Source: Clostridium beijerinckii
GTDB taxonomy: Bacteria; Bacillota; Clostridia; Clostridiales; Clostridiaceae
DNA length: 64,000 nucleotides
Direction: 5' to 3'
Assembly (NCBI RefSeq): GCF_036699995.1
Contig: NZ_CP144906.1
Coordinates: 747,501 to 811,500 of the forward strand
This document shows, in pieces, positions 27,170-35,737 of this stretch; positions within the stretch are counted from its first letter, which is position 1, and each line of letters begins with the position of its first letter. The position numbers were made by a program, and so were the translations under genes. The notes under the pieces are model-generated. The model saw only the letters and a program-made list of their open reading frames with translations. It searched no databases and was not told where the DNA came from.

Positions 27170-27297
27170 AAAACACACCTCCTTGTATAACATTATTCTT
27201 TCTAAACTATAGGGAGAATATGCAAAAATAGATTAGAAATATAGTGAGGAGTTATTACGTCATACTAAAATTTGGGGCAGAAAGGAGTGAATAAAAT

Positions 27298-27516
27298 ATG
27301 GATAAATGTGAGTTCGTAGCAATTAAAGGATTAGTAGTTAGGAAAGATAACATTGTTTATGCCAGAAAGCTTGAAAATGGAACAGGCATAGAATTTGCAA
27401 TAGCACAAAATAGTAGTTTTCCTCCTAATTCATTCATAGTCAATTTTCAAGAATCAGAGGAACGTGATAGAACATTTGATAAAATCATGGTTGCATTAAC
27501 AGGAGATTTAACTTAA
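27298..27516 (+). CDS. Small phage protein, unknown
   Basis: 72 residues, preceded by AAAGGAGTG. Sequence such as NSFIVNFQESEERDRTFDKI suggests a compact beta/alpha fold, no family recognised. It resumes the rightward operon after the leftward gene. Confidence 0.6.
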   Translation: MDKCEFVAIKGLVVRKDNIVYARKLENGTGIEFAIAQNSSFPPNSFIVNFQESEERDRTFDKIMVALTGDLT

Positions 27517-27540
27517 CAATTCTAAAAAGGGGTGAATTAG

Positions 27541-27735
27541 ATGGAAGTTGAAATGAACATAGTTGGAATTACAGAAGATAATAAGCTTGTGCTTGAAAGT
27601 AATGGAATGATATTTAAATTAGATGGTTGTGAAATAGATATTGATAAACTTTGCCAAACTTATGAAGAAAAAACTGGGGAAGAATTAGAACTTCAAGTTT
27701 TTAAAGATGATAATTTTATTGATGAAGAAATGTAG
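27541..27735 (+). CDS. Small acidic phage protein, unknown
   Basis: 64 residues, strongly acidic (about one quarter Asp/Glu), ending NFIDEEM. AAGGGGTG precedes the ATG. Small acidic early proteins of phages are often inhibitors or DNA mimics; here that is only a possibility. Confidence 0.55.
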   Translation: MEVEMNIVGITEDNKLVLESNGMIFKLDGCEIDIDKLCQTYEEKTGEELELQVFKDDNFIDEEM

Positions 27736-27773
27736 ATTTGAAGTAGCAATTAAAAATATAGGGAGGAATATCA

Positions 27774-28031
27774 ATGGCAGTAGCTGATTATACAACTATA
27801 CAAAAATCAAGTGTTGATGCTGTTATCAAAGATGCGTTAGAAGTAGAGCATATTACATCAGCACCAATTGAACATTATACTCAAGATGAACTTAAAGAAA
27901 TGGCGGAAAAAGCAAAGAAAAATGATTTAGTTATTTCTATAAGAGCAGAACACAGTAATTTTTATCAAGGAGTGTTGTTGAGTTTCATAAAGCGTAAAAG
28001 TATTGATGATACGTTTGTGAAGTACATTTAA
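27774..28031 (+). CDS. Small phage protein, unknown
   Basis: 85 residues, soluble, helical middle (YTQDELKEMAEKAKKND). GGGAGGAAT precedes the ATG. No family recognised. Confidence 0.6.
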   Translation: MAVADYTTIQKSSVDAVIKDALEVEHITSAPIEHYTQDELKEMAEKAKKNDLVISIRAEHSNFYQGVLLSFIKRKSIDDTFVKYI

Positions 28032-28049
28032 TTATAAGGAGAATTAGTC

Positions 28050-28223
28050 ATGCTAAAAATAAGAGTAACTTTTGTAGATGATATAGATGGACAAGAAGAG
28101 TTTGATGAAGCAAAACAAATATTTAAAGATAATTATAGAATTTTAAATGAAAGTAGAATTTATAAAGGCAGAAATAAAAGTAAATATTCTAATGTTTATT
28201 TAGAGATTGAAAAAAGAAAATAA
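28050..28223 (+). CDS. DUF3970-like small phage protein
   Basis: 57 residues. The pattern KIRVTFVDDIDGQEEFDEA to KSKYSNVYLEIE fits the DUF3970 type, small proteins frequent in Firmicutes phages and without known function. ATAAGGAG precedes the ATG. Confidence 0.6.
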   Translation: MLKIRVTFVDDIDGQEEFDEAKQIFKDNYRILNESRIYKGRNKSKYSNVYLEIEKRK

Positions 28224-28227
28224 GAAA

Positions 28228-28293
28228 AAGGTGTTCATCACGAACACCTTCACCAGATTAGAGAATACAACTTGGAACGTAGGTTCTCTAATC
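28228..28293 (+). other. Two hairpins before the late-regulator gene
   Basis: AAGGTGTTC/GAACACCTT (28228-28250) and GATTAGAGAA/TTCTCTAATC (28256-28293) are perfect stems. Neither has a T tract, so anti-termination or mRNA processing at the early/late boundary is as likely as termination. Confidence 0.5.
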
Positions 28294-28337
28294 AACCTAT
28301 CTAAATTATACCATATTTTAAAGGATAGGTGATAAAA

Positions 28338-28667
28338 ATGGCAGAAATAAAAAGTATATTTAATATCTATAGAGAAAGAAAATGTAAGATTGATAATTTA
28401 GAAATTGAAATTGAAAATTTGAGACTAAGTGGATTAGATGAAAGTGACATAAGAATAGAAATTTTAACTAAGGAAATTAATAGATTAAAAAATGAAAATA
28501 AAAGAATTGATAATATGTTAAATTTATTACCTGAAAAAGAATATAAGGTTATAAAATTAGTTTTAATAGATTGTAAAGATAAGAAAAAAGCCGCTAATGA
28601 AATTGATAGAACAGAAAGGCAGTTAAATAGAATTTTAAATAGAGCTGTTAAAAAGATAGTATTATAG
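28338..28667 (+). CDS. Sigma-70 region-4-like / ArpU-type phage regulator
   Basis: 109 residues. The N-terminal ~70 form a likely coiled coil; the C-terminal part (LPEKEYKVIKLVLIDCKDKKKAANEIDRTERQLNRIL) has the layout of a sigma region-4 helix-turn-helix, as in ArpU/RinA-like late activators. It precedes the 11-bp repeat array and packaging genes, where such an activator belongs. ATG 28338 follows AGGTGAT. Confidence 0.68.
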   Translation: MAEIKSIFNIYRERKCKIDNLEIEIENLRLSGLDESDIRIEILTKEINRLKNENKRIDNMLNLLPEKEYKVIKLVLIDCKDKKKAANEIDRTERQLNRILNRAVKKIVL

Positions 28668-28698
28668 GGTGCAAATGCATCCTTATTTTTTTATAGAA

Positions 28699-28764
28699 TG
28701 TCTCAAAAATGTCCTAAAAGTGTCCCGAAAATGTCTTGAAAATGTCCCACAAATGTCCCAGAAT
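28699..28764 (+). repeat. Six 11-bp phased direct repeats (TGTCCC array)
   Basis: TGTC starts at 28699, 28710, 28721, 28732, 28743 and 28754: six copies at exactly 11 bases, with consensus about AATGTCCCGAA. A seventh ATGTCCC lies out of register at 28848. One copy per helical turn suggests a cooperative protein-binding site on one face of the DNA, in a gap between the putative late activator gene and the next regulator. Confidence 0.9.
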
Positions 28765-28900
28765 TTATGATAATATATGTACATAAATAAGTAATAAACA
28801 CAAAATACAAGTTCATATTTCTTATTTAACTTTTATAAAAATAAGAAATGTCCCTCTTTTTGGTTTGGGTGAACTATATACTTTTTTAGGAGTTGATAAT

Positions 28901-29311
28901 TTGAAATCTAAATTAGAGAAAGAAAAAGTTAAAAAATTATATTTAGATGGGCTAAAATCTCCAGAGATTGCAAGGAAATTAGAAGTTGAAAAAGATACTG
29001 TAAAAAAGTGTATTCAAAGAAACTTTAGTCATTTGAAACATAAACATGATATAGCAGTTGTTCAAAGACGTGAAAATATAAAAGCTACAAATTATGAAGC
29101 TAATAAATATATGGGTGATAGTACTTTCATAAAAAAGAATAGATCAATATATGAGACTAAATTAAATGGAGATATAGTTATCAATAAAAGAGTTGCACCA
29201 GTTGTAACGTGGGATACACCAAAAAAATTAATAAATGAAGATAGCAAAGAACTATATGAAAAACGAGTAGTAAAAAAATATAGAGATACAAGTAATGAGT
29301 TGTTAAATTAA
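28901..29311 (+). CDS. Helix-turn-helix phage regulator
   Basis: 136 residues. The N-terminal helix-turn-helix reads KSPEIARKLEVEKDTVKKCI (about 16-35); the rest is basic and unassigned. TTG 28901 is chosen because AGGAG lies 8 bases upstream. It follows the 11-bp repeats directly and may bind them or control the packaging genes downstream. Confidence 0.62.
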   Translation: MKSKLEKEKVKKLYLDGLKSPEIARKLEVEKDTVKKCIQRNFSHLKHKHDIAVVQRRENIKATNYEANKYMGDSTFIKKNRSIYETKLNGDIVINKRVAPVVTWDTPKKLINEDSKELYEKRVVKKYRDTSNELLN

Positions 29312-29350
29312 TTAGCAGCTCTTTTTTATTGAGAATTTTAGGAGGGAGTT

Positions 29351-29509
29351 ATGATAATTGAAAAAATATTAAAAGAAAGAGATCCAAAAACATATAAGAA
29401 ATTGGATGCCATTAAGAAAAAAGAAAAGTTGAGTGAACGTGATATAAAAGAATTAATGTCTCATTCAAGTTATAAAAGACACAAAGGAGCGATAAAGCAG
29501 GTGAAATAA
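29351..29509 (+). CDS. Small basic phage protein, unknown
   Basis: 52 residues, very basic, ending HKGAIKQVK. GGAGGGAG precedes the ATG, and its stop overlaps the next start (TAATG). This coupling suggests it works with the recombinase-like protein that follows. No family recognised. Confidence 0.6.
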   Translation: MIIEKILKERDPKTYKKLDAIKKKEKLSERDIKELMSHSSYKRHKGAIKQVK

Positions 29510-30162
29510 TGGAAGAAAGAAAACATAAGTGGGAAAAAGGTACAGCATCGCCAATACCACAAAATAAATATGAAAGATTCAAAGAGCAATTGATTGAACA
29601 TAGTAAAAAATATGCTGATAGGAATTTAAACTTATTTATTTTGGCTAGAGCGACTGGATATAGAATGCAAGATTTAGTTGAACTTACAATTGGACAAATA
29701 AAAGATGCGCTAGATGATGGATATTTTTTAATACAGGAATCTAAACAATATAAACAGTGGTTAGCGAACTTACATAGGTATCCTAACAAAAAGAAACCTG
29801 ATAAAAGAAAAGTATATATAAAAAGTAATTTAGAAAATTATTTAAGGGAATATGTTAAAGGTAAAAAAAGAGCTGAATATGCATTTCCATCAAATAAATC
29901 CAAAAATGGTTTAGAACCAATAGAACAAAAATCATTTAGTGCAATTCTTACTGAGGTTGGCAAGAGCATGGGATTAAAAAATATAAGTGGTCATAGTCCT
30001 AGAAAAACTTATGCTACTAGAATATATGAAAAGTCAGGTAAGGATTTAGAAAAAGTTAGAATTGCATTAAATCATCAATCAGTTGAAGAAACAAAAAGAT
30101 ATCTAGGCATAAAAGAAAAGATGAAAGAGGATGCAGCAGAAATTGCTGACGAAGATATATAA
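29509..30162 (+). CDS. Tyrosine recombinase-like protein (late-regulator position)
   Basis: 217 residues, shorter than a full integrase (usually above 300): it lacks most of the core-binding arm domain. Catalytic-type residues are visible: Arg in TGYRMQDLVELT (about 47), HSPR (about 163), His in LNHQSVEETKRYLG and a Tyr in KRYLGI. Truncated recombinase-like proteins at this place before terminase are known in Firmicutes phages, where the role is unclear. Not the main integrase, given its position far from att. Confidence 0.7.
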   Translation: MEERKHKWEKGTASPIPQNKYERFKEQLIEHSKKYADRNLNLFILARATGYRMQDLVELTIGQIKDALDDGYFLIQESKQYKQWLANLHRYPNKKKPDKRKVYIKSNLENYLREYVKGKKRAEYAFPSNKSKNGLEPIEQKSFSAILTEVGKSMGLKNISGHSPRKTYATRIYEKSGKDLEKVRIALNHQSVEETKRYLGIKEKMKEDAAEIADEDI

Positions 30163-30438
30163 TGCGTAAAAAATAAACTGGTACTTATTTTATATAGTTT
30201 TAAAAAATTATTACTAATATATGTGCCTTAAAAAAGATATCAGTAATCCTCCATGTTATTACCTATTATTTAACAAATACTAAAATAGGGATAAAGCTAG
30301 TAATTTCAATATCTTAGGGACATTTGCATAAAGCCATAAAAAATATAAAAAAATGTGAGGTTTTAAAAGTTGGGAAATACACCGAAAATCAAGGCATTTA
30401 AAATCATGATTGTCTAAATGGAAAGGAGGTGTTTTCAC

Positions 30439-30933
30439 ATGGCAAAAAGCAAATGGAATGAAGTTAAAGAAAAACTGGCAGACGTTGAATTATGGGCGTC
30501 TATGGGATTATCTGAAACGCAAATCGCTTATAATTTAGGCATAAGTAGAGCGACCTTAGAGAACTATAAAAGAGATCATTTAGACATTTTAGAAAGTTTA
30601 AAAAGGGGCAAAAATCAGGCTGATTTCAAAGTTGAAAATGCATTATATAAAAAGGCTACTGGATATGAAGTCAAAGAGACTGTAGCAGTTAAATTAAAAG
30701 ACATTTATTATGACGATAGAGGCAACAAATGTCAGAAAGAAAACTTAGGTACAGTTGAAGTAACAAAAGAGATACCAGCAGATGTTCAGGCAATTAAGTT
30801 CTGGCTAATCAATAGAAAGCAAGGACGATGGAAGGATAACCCTACAAGAGCCGAAATAGATAAAGCATTATTGGAGCTTAAGAAAGAGGAAGCAGATGAG
30901 AGAAAAAAACTTATGAAAGAATGGAATGAGTGA
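30439..30933 (+). CDS. Helix-turn-helix protein, terminase-small-like
   Basis: 164 residues. The N-terminal helix-turn-helix (WASMGLSETQIAYNLGISRA) is followed by a middle region typical of small-terminase-like phage proteins (AIKFWLINRKQGRWKDNPT). ATG 30439 follows AAGGAGGTG; the open frame upstream contains that site. Its stop overlaps the HNH gene start. Since a P27-type small terminase lies at 31479, this one may be an accessory packaging or DNA-binding protein. Confidence 0.65.
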   Translation: MAKSKWNEVKEKLADVELWASMGLSETQIAYNLGISRATLENYKRDHLDILESLKRGKNQADFKVENALYKKATGYEVKETVAVKLKDIYYDDRGNKCQKENLGTVEVTKEIPADVQAIKFWLINRKQGRWKDNPTRAEIDKALLELKKEEADERKKLMKEWNE

Positions 30934-31352
30934 TGATATGTAAAAGATGCAGTAGGTGTGGTAAGAGAATACAAACAGGATCTAAATGTAACTGCTCTCA
31001 AAAGAGATATAAAGAATATGATAAAGACAAAATTAATAGCAAAGAGAAGAAATTCTACTCAAGTGATCAGTGGAATAAGATCAAAGATAAAGCAAAAGAG
31101 TTATATGAATATATTGATATTTATAGTTATTATGTCTCAAATAAATTAGAGTATGGTCAAACAGTCCATCATATTGTGCCTATTAAAAGAGAATGGGAAA
31201 AGAGATTTGCTCTAGATAATCTTATATATCTGACGGAAAGTAATCATAGAGTTATCCATAATAGGATGGAGAGTGGTGAATATAATGAGGTTATTAATGA
31301 ATTAAATGAGTTAGTAGCTAGATTTAAAAAAGAATTTGATATAGAGGAATAA
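30933..31352 (+). CDS. HNH endonuclease (packaging-associated)
   Basis: 139 residues. Two Cys pairs at the N-terminus (CKRCSRCG) and the HNH core VHHIVPIKREWEKRFALDNL, then NHRVIHNR. In HK97-like phages an HNH enzyme beside terminase aids cos cleavage. The ATG overlaps the previous stop (TGATG). It is directly followed by a cos-like sequence. Confidence 0.9.
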   Translation: MICKRCSRCGKRIQTGSKCNCSQKRYKEYDKDKINSKEKKFYSSDQWNKIKDKAKELYEYIDIYSYYVSNKLEYGQTVHHIVPIKREWEKRFALDNLIYLTESNHRVIHNRMESGEYNEVINELNELVARFKKEFDIEE

Positions 31353-31359
31353 TAGCATA

Positions 31360-31411
31360 GGGGGATGCCCGAAATGTTTTTAAGATAAATTTCTAGACCG
31401 CACCCCCAGCT
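31360..31411 (+). other. Candidate cos site
   Basis: The gap between the HNH and small-terminase genes is the only G/C-rich patch in this arm: GGGGGATGCCC at 31360-31370 and CCGCACCCCCAGC at 31398-31410. GGGGGATGC and GCACCCCC form an imperfect dyad. Sequences of this kind between HNH and terminase genes are cohesive-end sites in HK97-like phages. The exact nicks cannot be placed. Confidence 0.55.
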
Positions 31412-31478
31412 TTCATTTCTCAAAAATCCCAATAAAAAATTTAAAAAGTAAAATTTGAAATGAAAGAAGGTGTAAAAA

Positions 31479-31961
31479 ATGCCAAGGGGAAGGAAGTCAT
31501 TAGAAATGCAAAAGAAGCATTTAACTAATGAGGAAAAAGTCCAGAAGGAACAGCAAGAAGAAATGCTGGTATTAGGGAAAGAGCAATTGAAAAAAGCACC
31601 TTCTTGGCTTATCGATGATATTGCAAAAAAAGAATTTAGAAGAGTTGTTAAGGAGATTGATAAAATTGATATACTTGGAAATCTAGATTTGAATAATTTA
31701 GGTGGATATTGTAATTCATATTCGTTGTATCTAAAAGCAACATCTGAATTGCAGGATAAGCCCCTAATATCAAAGAAAATGACAAAGTCAGGTATCATAA
31801 CAGTTGAAAATCCATTAATTAAAATTCAAAAAAACTATGCAGAAGAGATGAGAAAGTTTGCTTCACTTTGTGGAATGACTATTGATAGTAGATTAAAAGT
31901 TGCTACAGTTAAAACTAGTAAGCAGCAAGAAGATATTACAGATGAGTTCGGTGATATTTAG
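31479..31961 (+). CDS. Terminase small subunit (P27 family)
   Basis: 160 residues. It has the basic N-terminus and the WLIDDIAKKEFRRVVKEI to NPLIKIQKNYAEEMRKFASLCGM pattern of P27-type small terminases, which recognise the packaging site. AAGGTG precedes the ATG. The stop overlaps the start of the large subunit. Confidence 0.88.
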   Translation: MPRGRKSLEMQKKHLTNEEKVQKEQQEEMLVLGKEQLKKAPSWLIDDIAKKEFRRVVKEIDKIDILGNLDLNNLGGYCNSYSLYLKATSELQDKPLISKKMTKSGIITVENPLIKIQKNYAEEMRKFASLCGMTIDSRLKVATVKTSKQQEDITDEFGDI

Positions 31962-33703
31962 TGACTATTAAAGAAGAACTAATTAAATATTCTAATGATT
32001 GTTTAAATGATATAATCCCAAGTGGTAAAAAGCATAAATGGGCATGTTTAAGATTTTTAAATGATATAAAAAATTCTGAATTAAATATATTAAGTACACC
32101 ATTTGAGTATTACTGGAATGAAGAAGAAGCTAATAAGATTGTTAAATGGTTTGGATATTTAAAGCATAGCAAGGGTGTATTAGCAGGACAATTTATAACT
32201 TTAAATACGTGGCAAAAGTTTTGCTTATGTCAGATTTATGGATGGGAGCATAAAGAAACATATTTAAGGAGATTTACAAAATCTTTTATAGAAGTGGCTA
32301 GAAAAAATGCTAAGTCACAAATGGAAGCTGGAGTAACACTCTATGAAATGTCTACGAGGGCTACTAAGAATAAGGAAATTTATGAGTGTTATTGTGCTGG
32401 AGTAAAAAGAGAACAATCAGAAGTTATATTCAATGAGTGCAAGAATATGTTAAAGGGGTCTCCACTAAGAGGCAAATTTAAAATAACAAAGAACAGTATA
32501 CAGCATGTAAAAACTACTAGCAGCTTAAAACCGCTTAACAAACAAGACGGTAAAGAAGGGGATGGAAGCAATCCAGCTTTACTGGTATTAGATGAATATC
32601 ATCAGCACAAGACAACTGAGTTTTATGACCTAGGGTTAGGCGGTAATACTAAAGAAAGTTTATTAATGATTATTACTACTGCTGGAGTTGATTTAACTTA
32701 CCCATGTTTTACTCAAGAGTATACTTATTGCTCGAAGATACTAGATCCGAATGTCGATATTGATAATGAAGAATATTTTATTGATATATGTGAAATAGAT
32801 GAAGATGATGACATTGAGGATGAGGAAAGTTGGAAAAAAGCGAATCCAATTAGAATGACATATGATGCAGGTATTAAAAAAATACGTGGAGAGTATAAAA
32901 TCGCCAAAGAAATTCCTGAAAAGATGATTGCATTTCTAACAAAATGCCTTAATAAATGGGTGCAAGCCAAGGAAAATGGCTATATGAATATGGCTAAATG
33001 GAAGAAATGCGAAGTAAAAGAGATACCTTATGATCTAAGAAATAGGGTAGTATATGTTGGATTTGATATGTCAGCGAAGATAGATTTAACTTCGGTGGCT
33101 TTTATTATACCTATTTTAAGTGATGAGTTAGATTCTAGTGGTAAGAAAATAGTAAAATACGTTTGTTTTAGTCATTCTTTTATACCTAATCGAACAAAAC
33201 TAAGGGAAAGGATGGCAGTAGATAAAGTTCCTTATGATTCATGGGAAAGGTCTGGTTATTTAACTATAACTAATACTGAAATAGTAGATCAGCAACAAGT
33301 TATGGATTATGTATTAGAAACTTGTAAGAAAAATAACTGGAGAATAGAAACATTATGTTTTGATCCAGCAAATGCAAGCAAAATGATGATTGATTTAAGC
33401 AATGAGGGGTATGTAGTTGAAGAAGTATTCCAAAGTCATAAATCTTTGAATGAATCTACACAAGGATTTAGAGAGCAGATTTATTGTGGAAATGTTATTT
33501 ATACTAATAATCCATTATTAAATTACGCAATGAGTAATGCAGTAATAAAAACTAATAATGGTCTTATAAAAATTGATAAAGATGCTACAACAAAAAGAAT
33601 TGACCCAGTTGATGCTCTATTATGTGCCTTTAAATTAGCACTATATCATGAATTTATAGACATAACTGATACAGATGAGTGGCTAGAGAAAGATGAATGG
33701 TAA
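31961..33703 (+). CDS. Terminase large subunit
   Basis: 580 residues. The ATPase domain has the Walker A-like VARKNAKSQ (about residue 113) and Walker B LLVLDEYHQ (about 207-215). The nuclease domain has YVGFDMSAKIDLTS, LCFDPANA and RIDPVDALLCAF with metal-binding aspartates. It pumps DNA into the prohead and cuts it. GTG start overlapping the previous TAG by one base. This is the HK97-like (TerL) type that cuts at cos. Confidence 0.95.
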   Translation: MTIKEELIKYSNDCLNDIIPSGKKHKWACLRFLNDIKNSELNILSTPFEYYWNEEEANKIVKWFGYLKHSKGVLAGQFITLNTWQKFCLCQIYGWEHKETYLRRFTKSFIEVARKNAKSQMEAGVTLYEMSTRATKNKEIYECYCAGVKREQSEVIFNECKNMLKGSPLRGKFKITKNSIQHVKTTSSLKPLNKQDGKEGDGSNPALLVLDEYHQHKTTEFYDLGLGGNTKESLLMIITTAGVDLTYPCFTQEYTYCSKILDPNVDIDNEEYFIDICEIDEDDDIEDEESWKKANPIRMTYDAGIKKIRGEYKIAKEIPEKMIAFLTKCLNKWVQAKENGYMNMAKWKKCEVKEIPYDLRNRVVYVGFDMSAKIDLTSVAFIIPILSDELDSSGKKIVKYVCFSHSFIPNRTKLRERMAVDKVPYDSWERSGYLTITNTEIVDQQQVMDYVLETCKKNNWRIETLCFDPANASKMMIDLSNEGYVVEEVFQSHKSLNESTQGFREQIYCGNVIYTNNPLLNYAMSNAVIKTNNGLIKIDKDATTKRIDPVDALLCAFKLALYHEFIDITDTDEWLEKDEW

Positions 33704-33719
33704 GGAGGTGATAAAGCAA

Positions 33720-34982
33720 ATGGGAGTTATAAGTAAAATAAAGAATACTTTTAAAAATCAATCAATATCCGAAGTTGAAACAATAGGAACTAATCCAACG
33801 CTAGAACAGTTAGAAAGCTTTTTTCATACAAGCATAGAAGAAATTTCTAACTCTAAATTAACAAGTGCATCGTATTATGCATGTATGCAAATAAGATGCA
33901 ATGCAATTGCAAAATTACCAATTAAGTTAATGCAAGAAACTGAAAAAGGTGCAAATAAGGCAGTTGACCATAACTTATATAAGATTTTAAAGAAAAGACC
34001 AAATCCATTTACTAACGCGCACGATTTTTTGTGGGCAACAGAATTCCAAAGATTAGAGCATGGTAATTCATTTTGGGTAATGGGGAATGATATTAAGGGG
34101 AATATAACAGCTTTATATTTGTTAGATAGTACAAGAGTTCAAATTATAGTAGATAATACAGGAATATTAGATAAGAAAAATGCAGTTTATTATTTATATT
34201 CAGATAGTAAAAAAGGAGAATTACTATATACAAGTGATAATATAGTGCATTTTAAAAACTTTAGCATGGATGGGTTGAAAGGCACGAGCATTAAAAAATA
34301 TATTTCTGATGTAATAGCAAATGAGCAATATTCTAATAAAATCTTAAAAGACAGGTATAAAAATGGATTAATGGACCCGATAATTGTTCAATATATTGGT
34401 GATTTGAATGATGCAAAACAACAGAAGATTAAAAAGAAATTCGCTGATATGGGTGGAGCTAAAAATGCTGGTAAGGTTGTACCTATTCCAACCGATTTTA
34501 AGGTTGAGCAATTAGAAACTAAATTAGTCAATAGTCAGTTCTTTCAATTGCAAGGGCTAACAACAAGACATATTGCTAATGCATTTGGAGTCAAGGGATT
34601 TCAGCTTAATGATATGGAGAAAAGCACTTACAACAACATAGAGCAACAGAATAAAGCATTCTATAGTGATACGTTGCAAAATACTTTGACTACTTATGAG
34701 CAGGAAATGGATTATAAATTACTTACTGAGGATGAGCAAGATAAGGAAGGTTATTACTGGCAGTTTAATGTTGATAGCATTTTAAGAAGCGATTTAGCTA
34801 GTAGGACAGCATCTTATGTTGCAGGCATAAATAATTCTTATATGACTATAGCTGAAGTAAGAAAAAAAGAAAATTTATCTTATATAGAGGGAACAGATCA
34901 GTTAATTGTAGGTAATGGCGCAAGTATTTTCTTAAAAGATTTAGGAAAACAATACGACAAAGGTGGCGGTAATAGTGAGTAG
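33720..34982 (+). CDS. Phage portal protein (HK97 family)
   Basis: 420 residues. Family landmarks: ASYYACMQIRCNAIAKLP near the N-terminus, KKRPNPFTNAHDFLWATEFQRLEHGNS split over about 90-117, and FGVKGFQL with ERLS-type C-terminal helices. Twelve copies form the DNA entry ring of the head. ATG 33720 follows AGGAGGTGAT; the frame upstream overlaps the terminase gene. Confidence 0.93.
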   Translation: MGVISKIKNTFKNQSISEVETIGTNPTLEQLESFFHTSIEEISNSKLTSASYYACMQIRCNAIAKLPIKLMQETEKGANKAVDHNLYKILKKRPNPFTNAHDFLWATEFQRLEHGNSFWVMGNDIKGNITALYLLDSTRVQIIVDNTGILDKKNAVYYLYSDSKKGELLYTSDNIVHFKNFSMDGLKGTSIKKYISDVIANEQYSNKILKDRYKNGLMDPIIVQYIGDLNDAKQQKIKKKFADMGGAKNAGKVVPIPTDFKVEQLETKLVNSQFFQLQGLTTRHIANAFGVKGFQLNDMEKSTYNNIEQQNKAFYSDTLQNTLTTYEQEMDYKLLTEDEQDKEGYYWQFNVDSILRSDLASRTASYVAGINNSYMTIAEVRKKENLSYIEGTDQLIVGNGASIFLKDLGKQYDKGGGNSE

Positions 34983-35697
34983 GTTAAGTTATCTAAAAGT
35001 TAAAAATTCAACAGATACTAGTGCAGATATATATTTTTATGGAGATATAGTTGGCGATGAGTGGGAAAAGTGGTGTGATACAGATACTTGCCCACAAGAT
35101 GTGGTTGAAGCACTTAATGAAGCACAAGGAAAAGATTTAAATATTTATATAAATAGTGGTGGAGGTTCTGTATTTGCTGGACTTGCTATATATAATATGT
35201 TAAATAGAGCAACTGGAAAGAAAAAATGTCATATAGATGGAATGGCAGCATCAATAGCTAGTGTTATTTGCATGGCAGCTGATGAAATAATAATGCCAAA
35301 CAATTCATATCTGATGATTCATAAACCAAGTAACATGGTATGGGGAAATGCAACAGATATGAGAAAAATGGCTGATGATTTGGATACTATTCAAATAGGA
35401 ATTGAAAATGTATATAAAACTAAGCTAAAAGATGGCATTGATATAGAAACTATAAAAGATTTAATGGATAAAGAGACTTGGTTACCAGCAAATGAAGCTG
35501 AGAAATATTTTAATGTCAAGGTAATTGAAGAGAACAAAGCAGTTGCAAAAGTGGATTTTAATAATTTTAAAAATTATAGAAATATACCAGAGGAATTTAA
35601 AGATAAAATTCAAAAAGGTGATCGTGACGAACACCTAAAACTAGATAGTGAGTTAAAAAATAAACTACAAATTGAGCTTGAGTTGCTTGATATGTAG
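34975..35697 (+). CDS. Head maturation protease (ClpP-like)
   Basis: 240 residues. ClpP fold with GGGSVFAG, the catalytic Ser in MAASIASVIC (about residue 94) and the His in MIHKPSN (about 119). It trims the capsid protein during head maturation. It overlaps the portal gene by 8 bases. GTG 34975 is chosen; the frame extends four codons further but without a better site. Confidence 0.92.
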   Translation: MSRLSYLKVKNSTDTSADIYFYGDIVGDEWEKWCDTDTCPQDVVEALNEAQGKDLNIYINSGGGSVFAGLAIYNMLNRATGKKKCHIDGMAASIASVICMAADEIIMPNNSYLMIHKPSNMVWGNATDMRKMADDLDTIQIGIENVYKTKLKDGIDIETIKDLMDKETWLPANEAEKYFNVKVIEENKAVAKVDFNNFKNYRNIPEEFKDKIQKGDRDEHLKLDSELKNKLQIELELLDM

Positions 35698-35737
35698 TTT
35701 TTTTGTACTAAAAATTTCAGATAAGGAAGTGTATTAA

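Noticed and set aside
28699..28764. CRISPR array
   Set aside because: Units are 11 bp with no spacers; a CRISPR would have ~30-bp repeats and unique spacers. No cas genes are present.
29509..30162. Truncated tyrosine recombinase as the prophage integrase
   Set aside because: It lies 12 kb from attL and lacks the N-terminal binding domain; the serine recombinase at the att site is the better candidate.
35620..35642. Hairpin-like GGTG/CACC sequence inside the ClpP-like gene
   Set aside because: It lies in a well-conserved reading frame, has no T tract and only partly pairs; chance similarity to the hairpins at 28228 and 52251.
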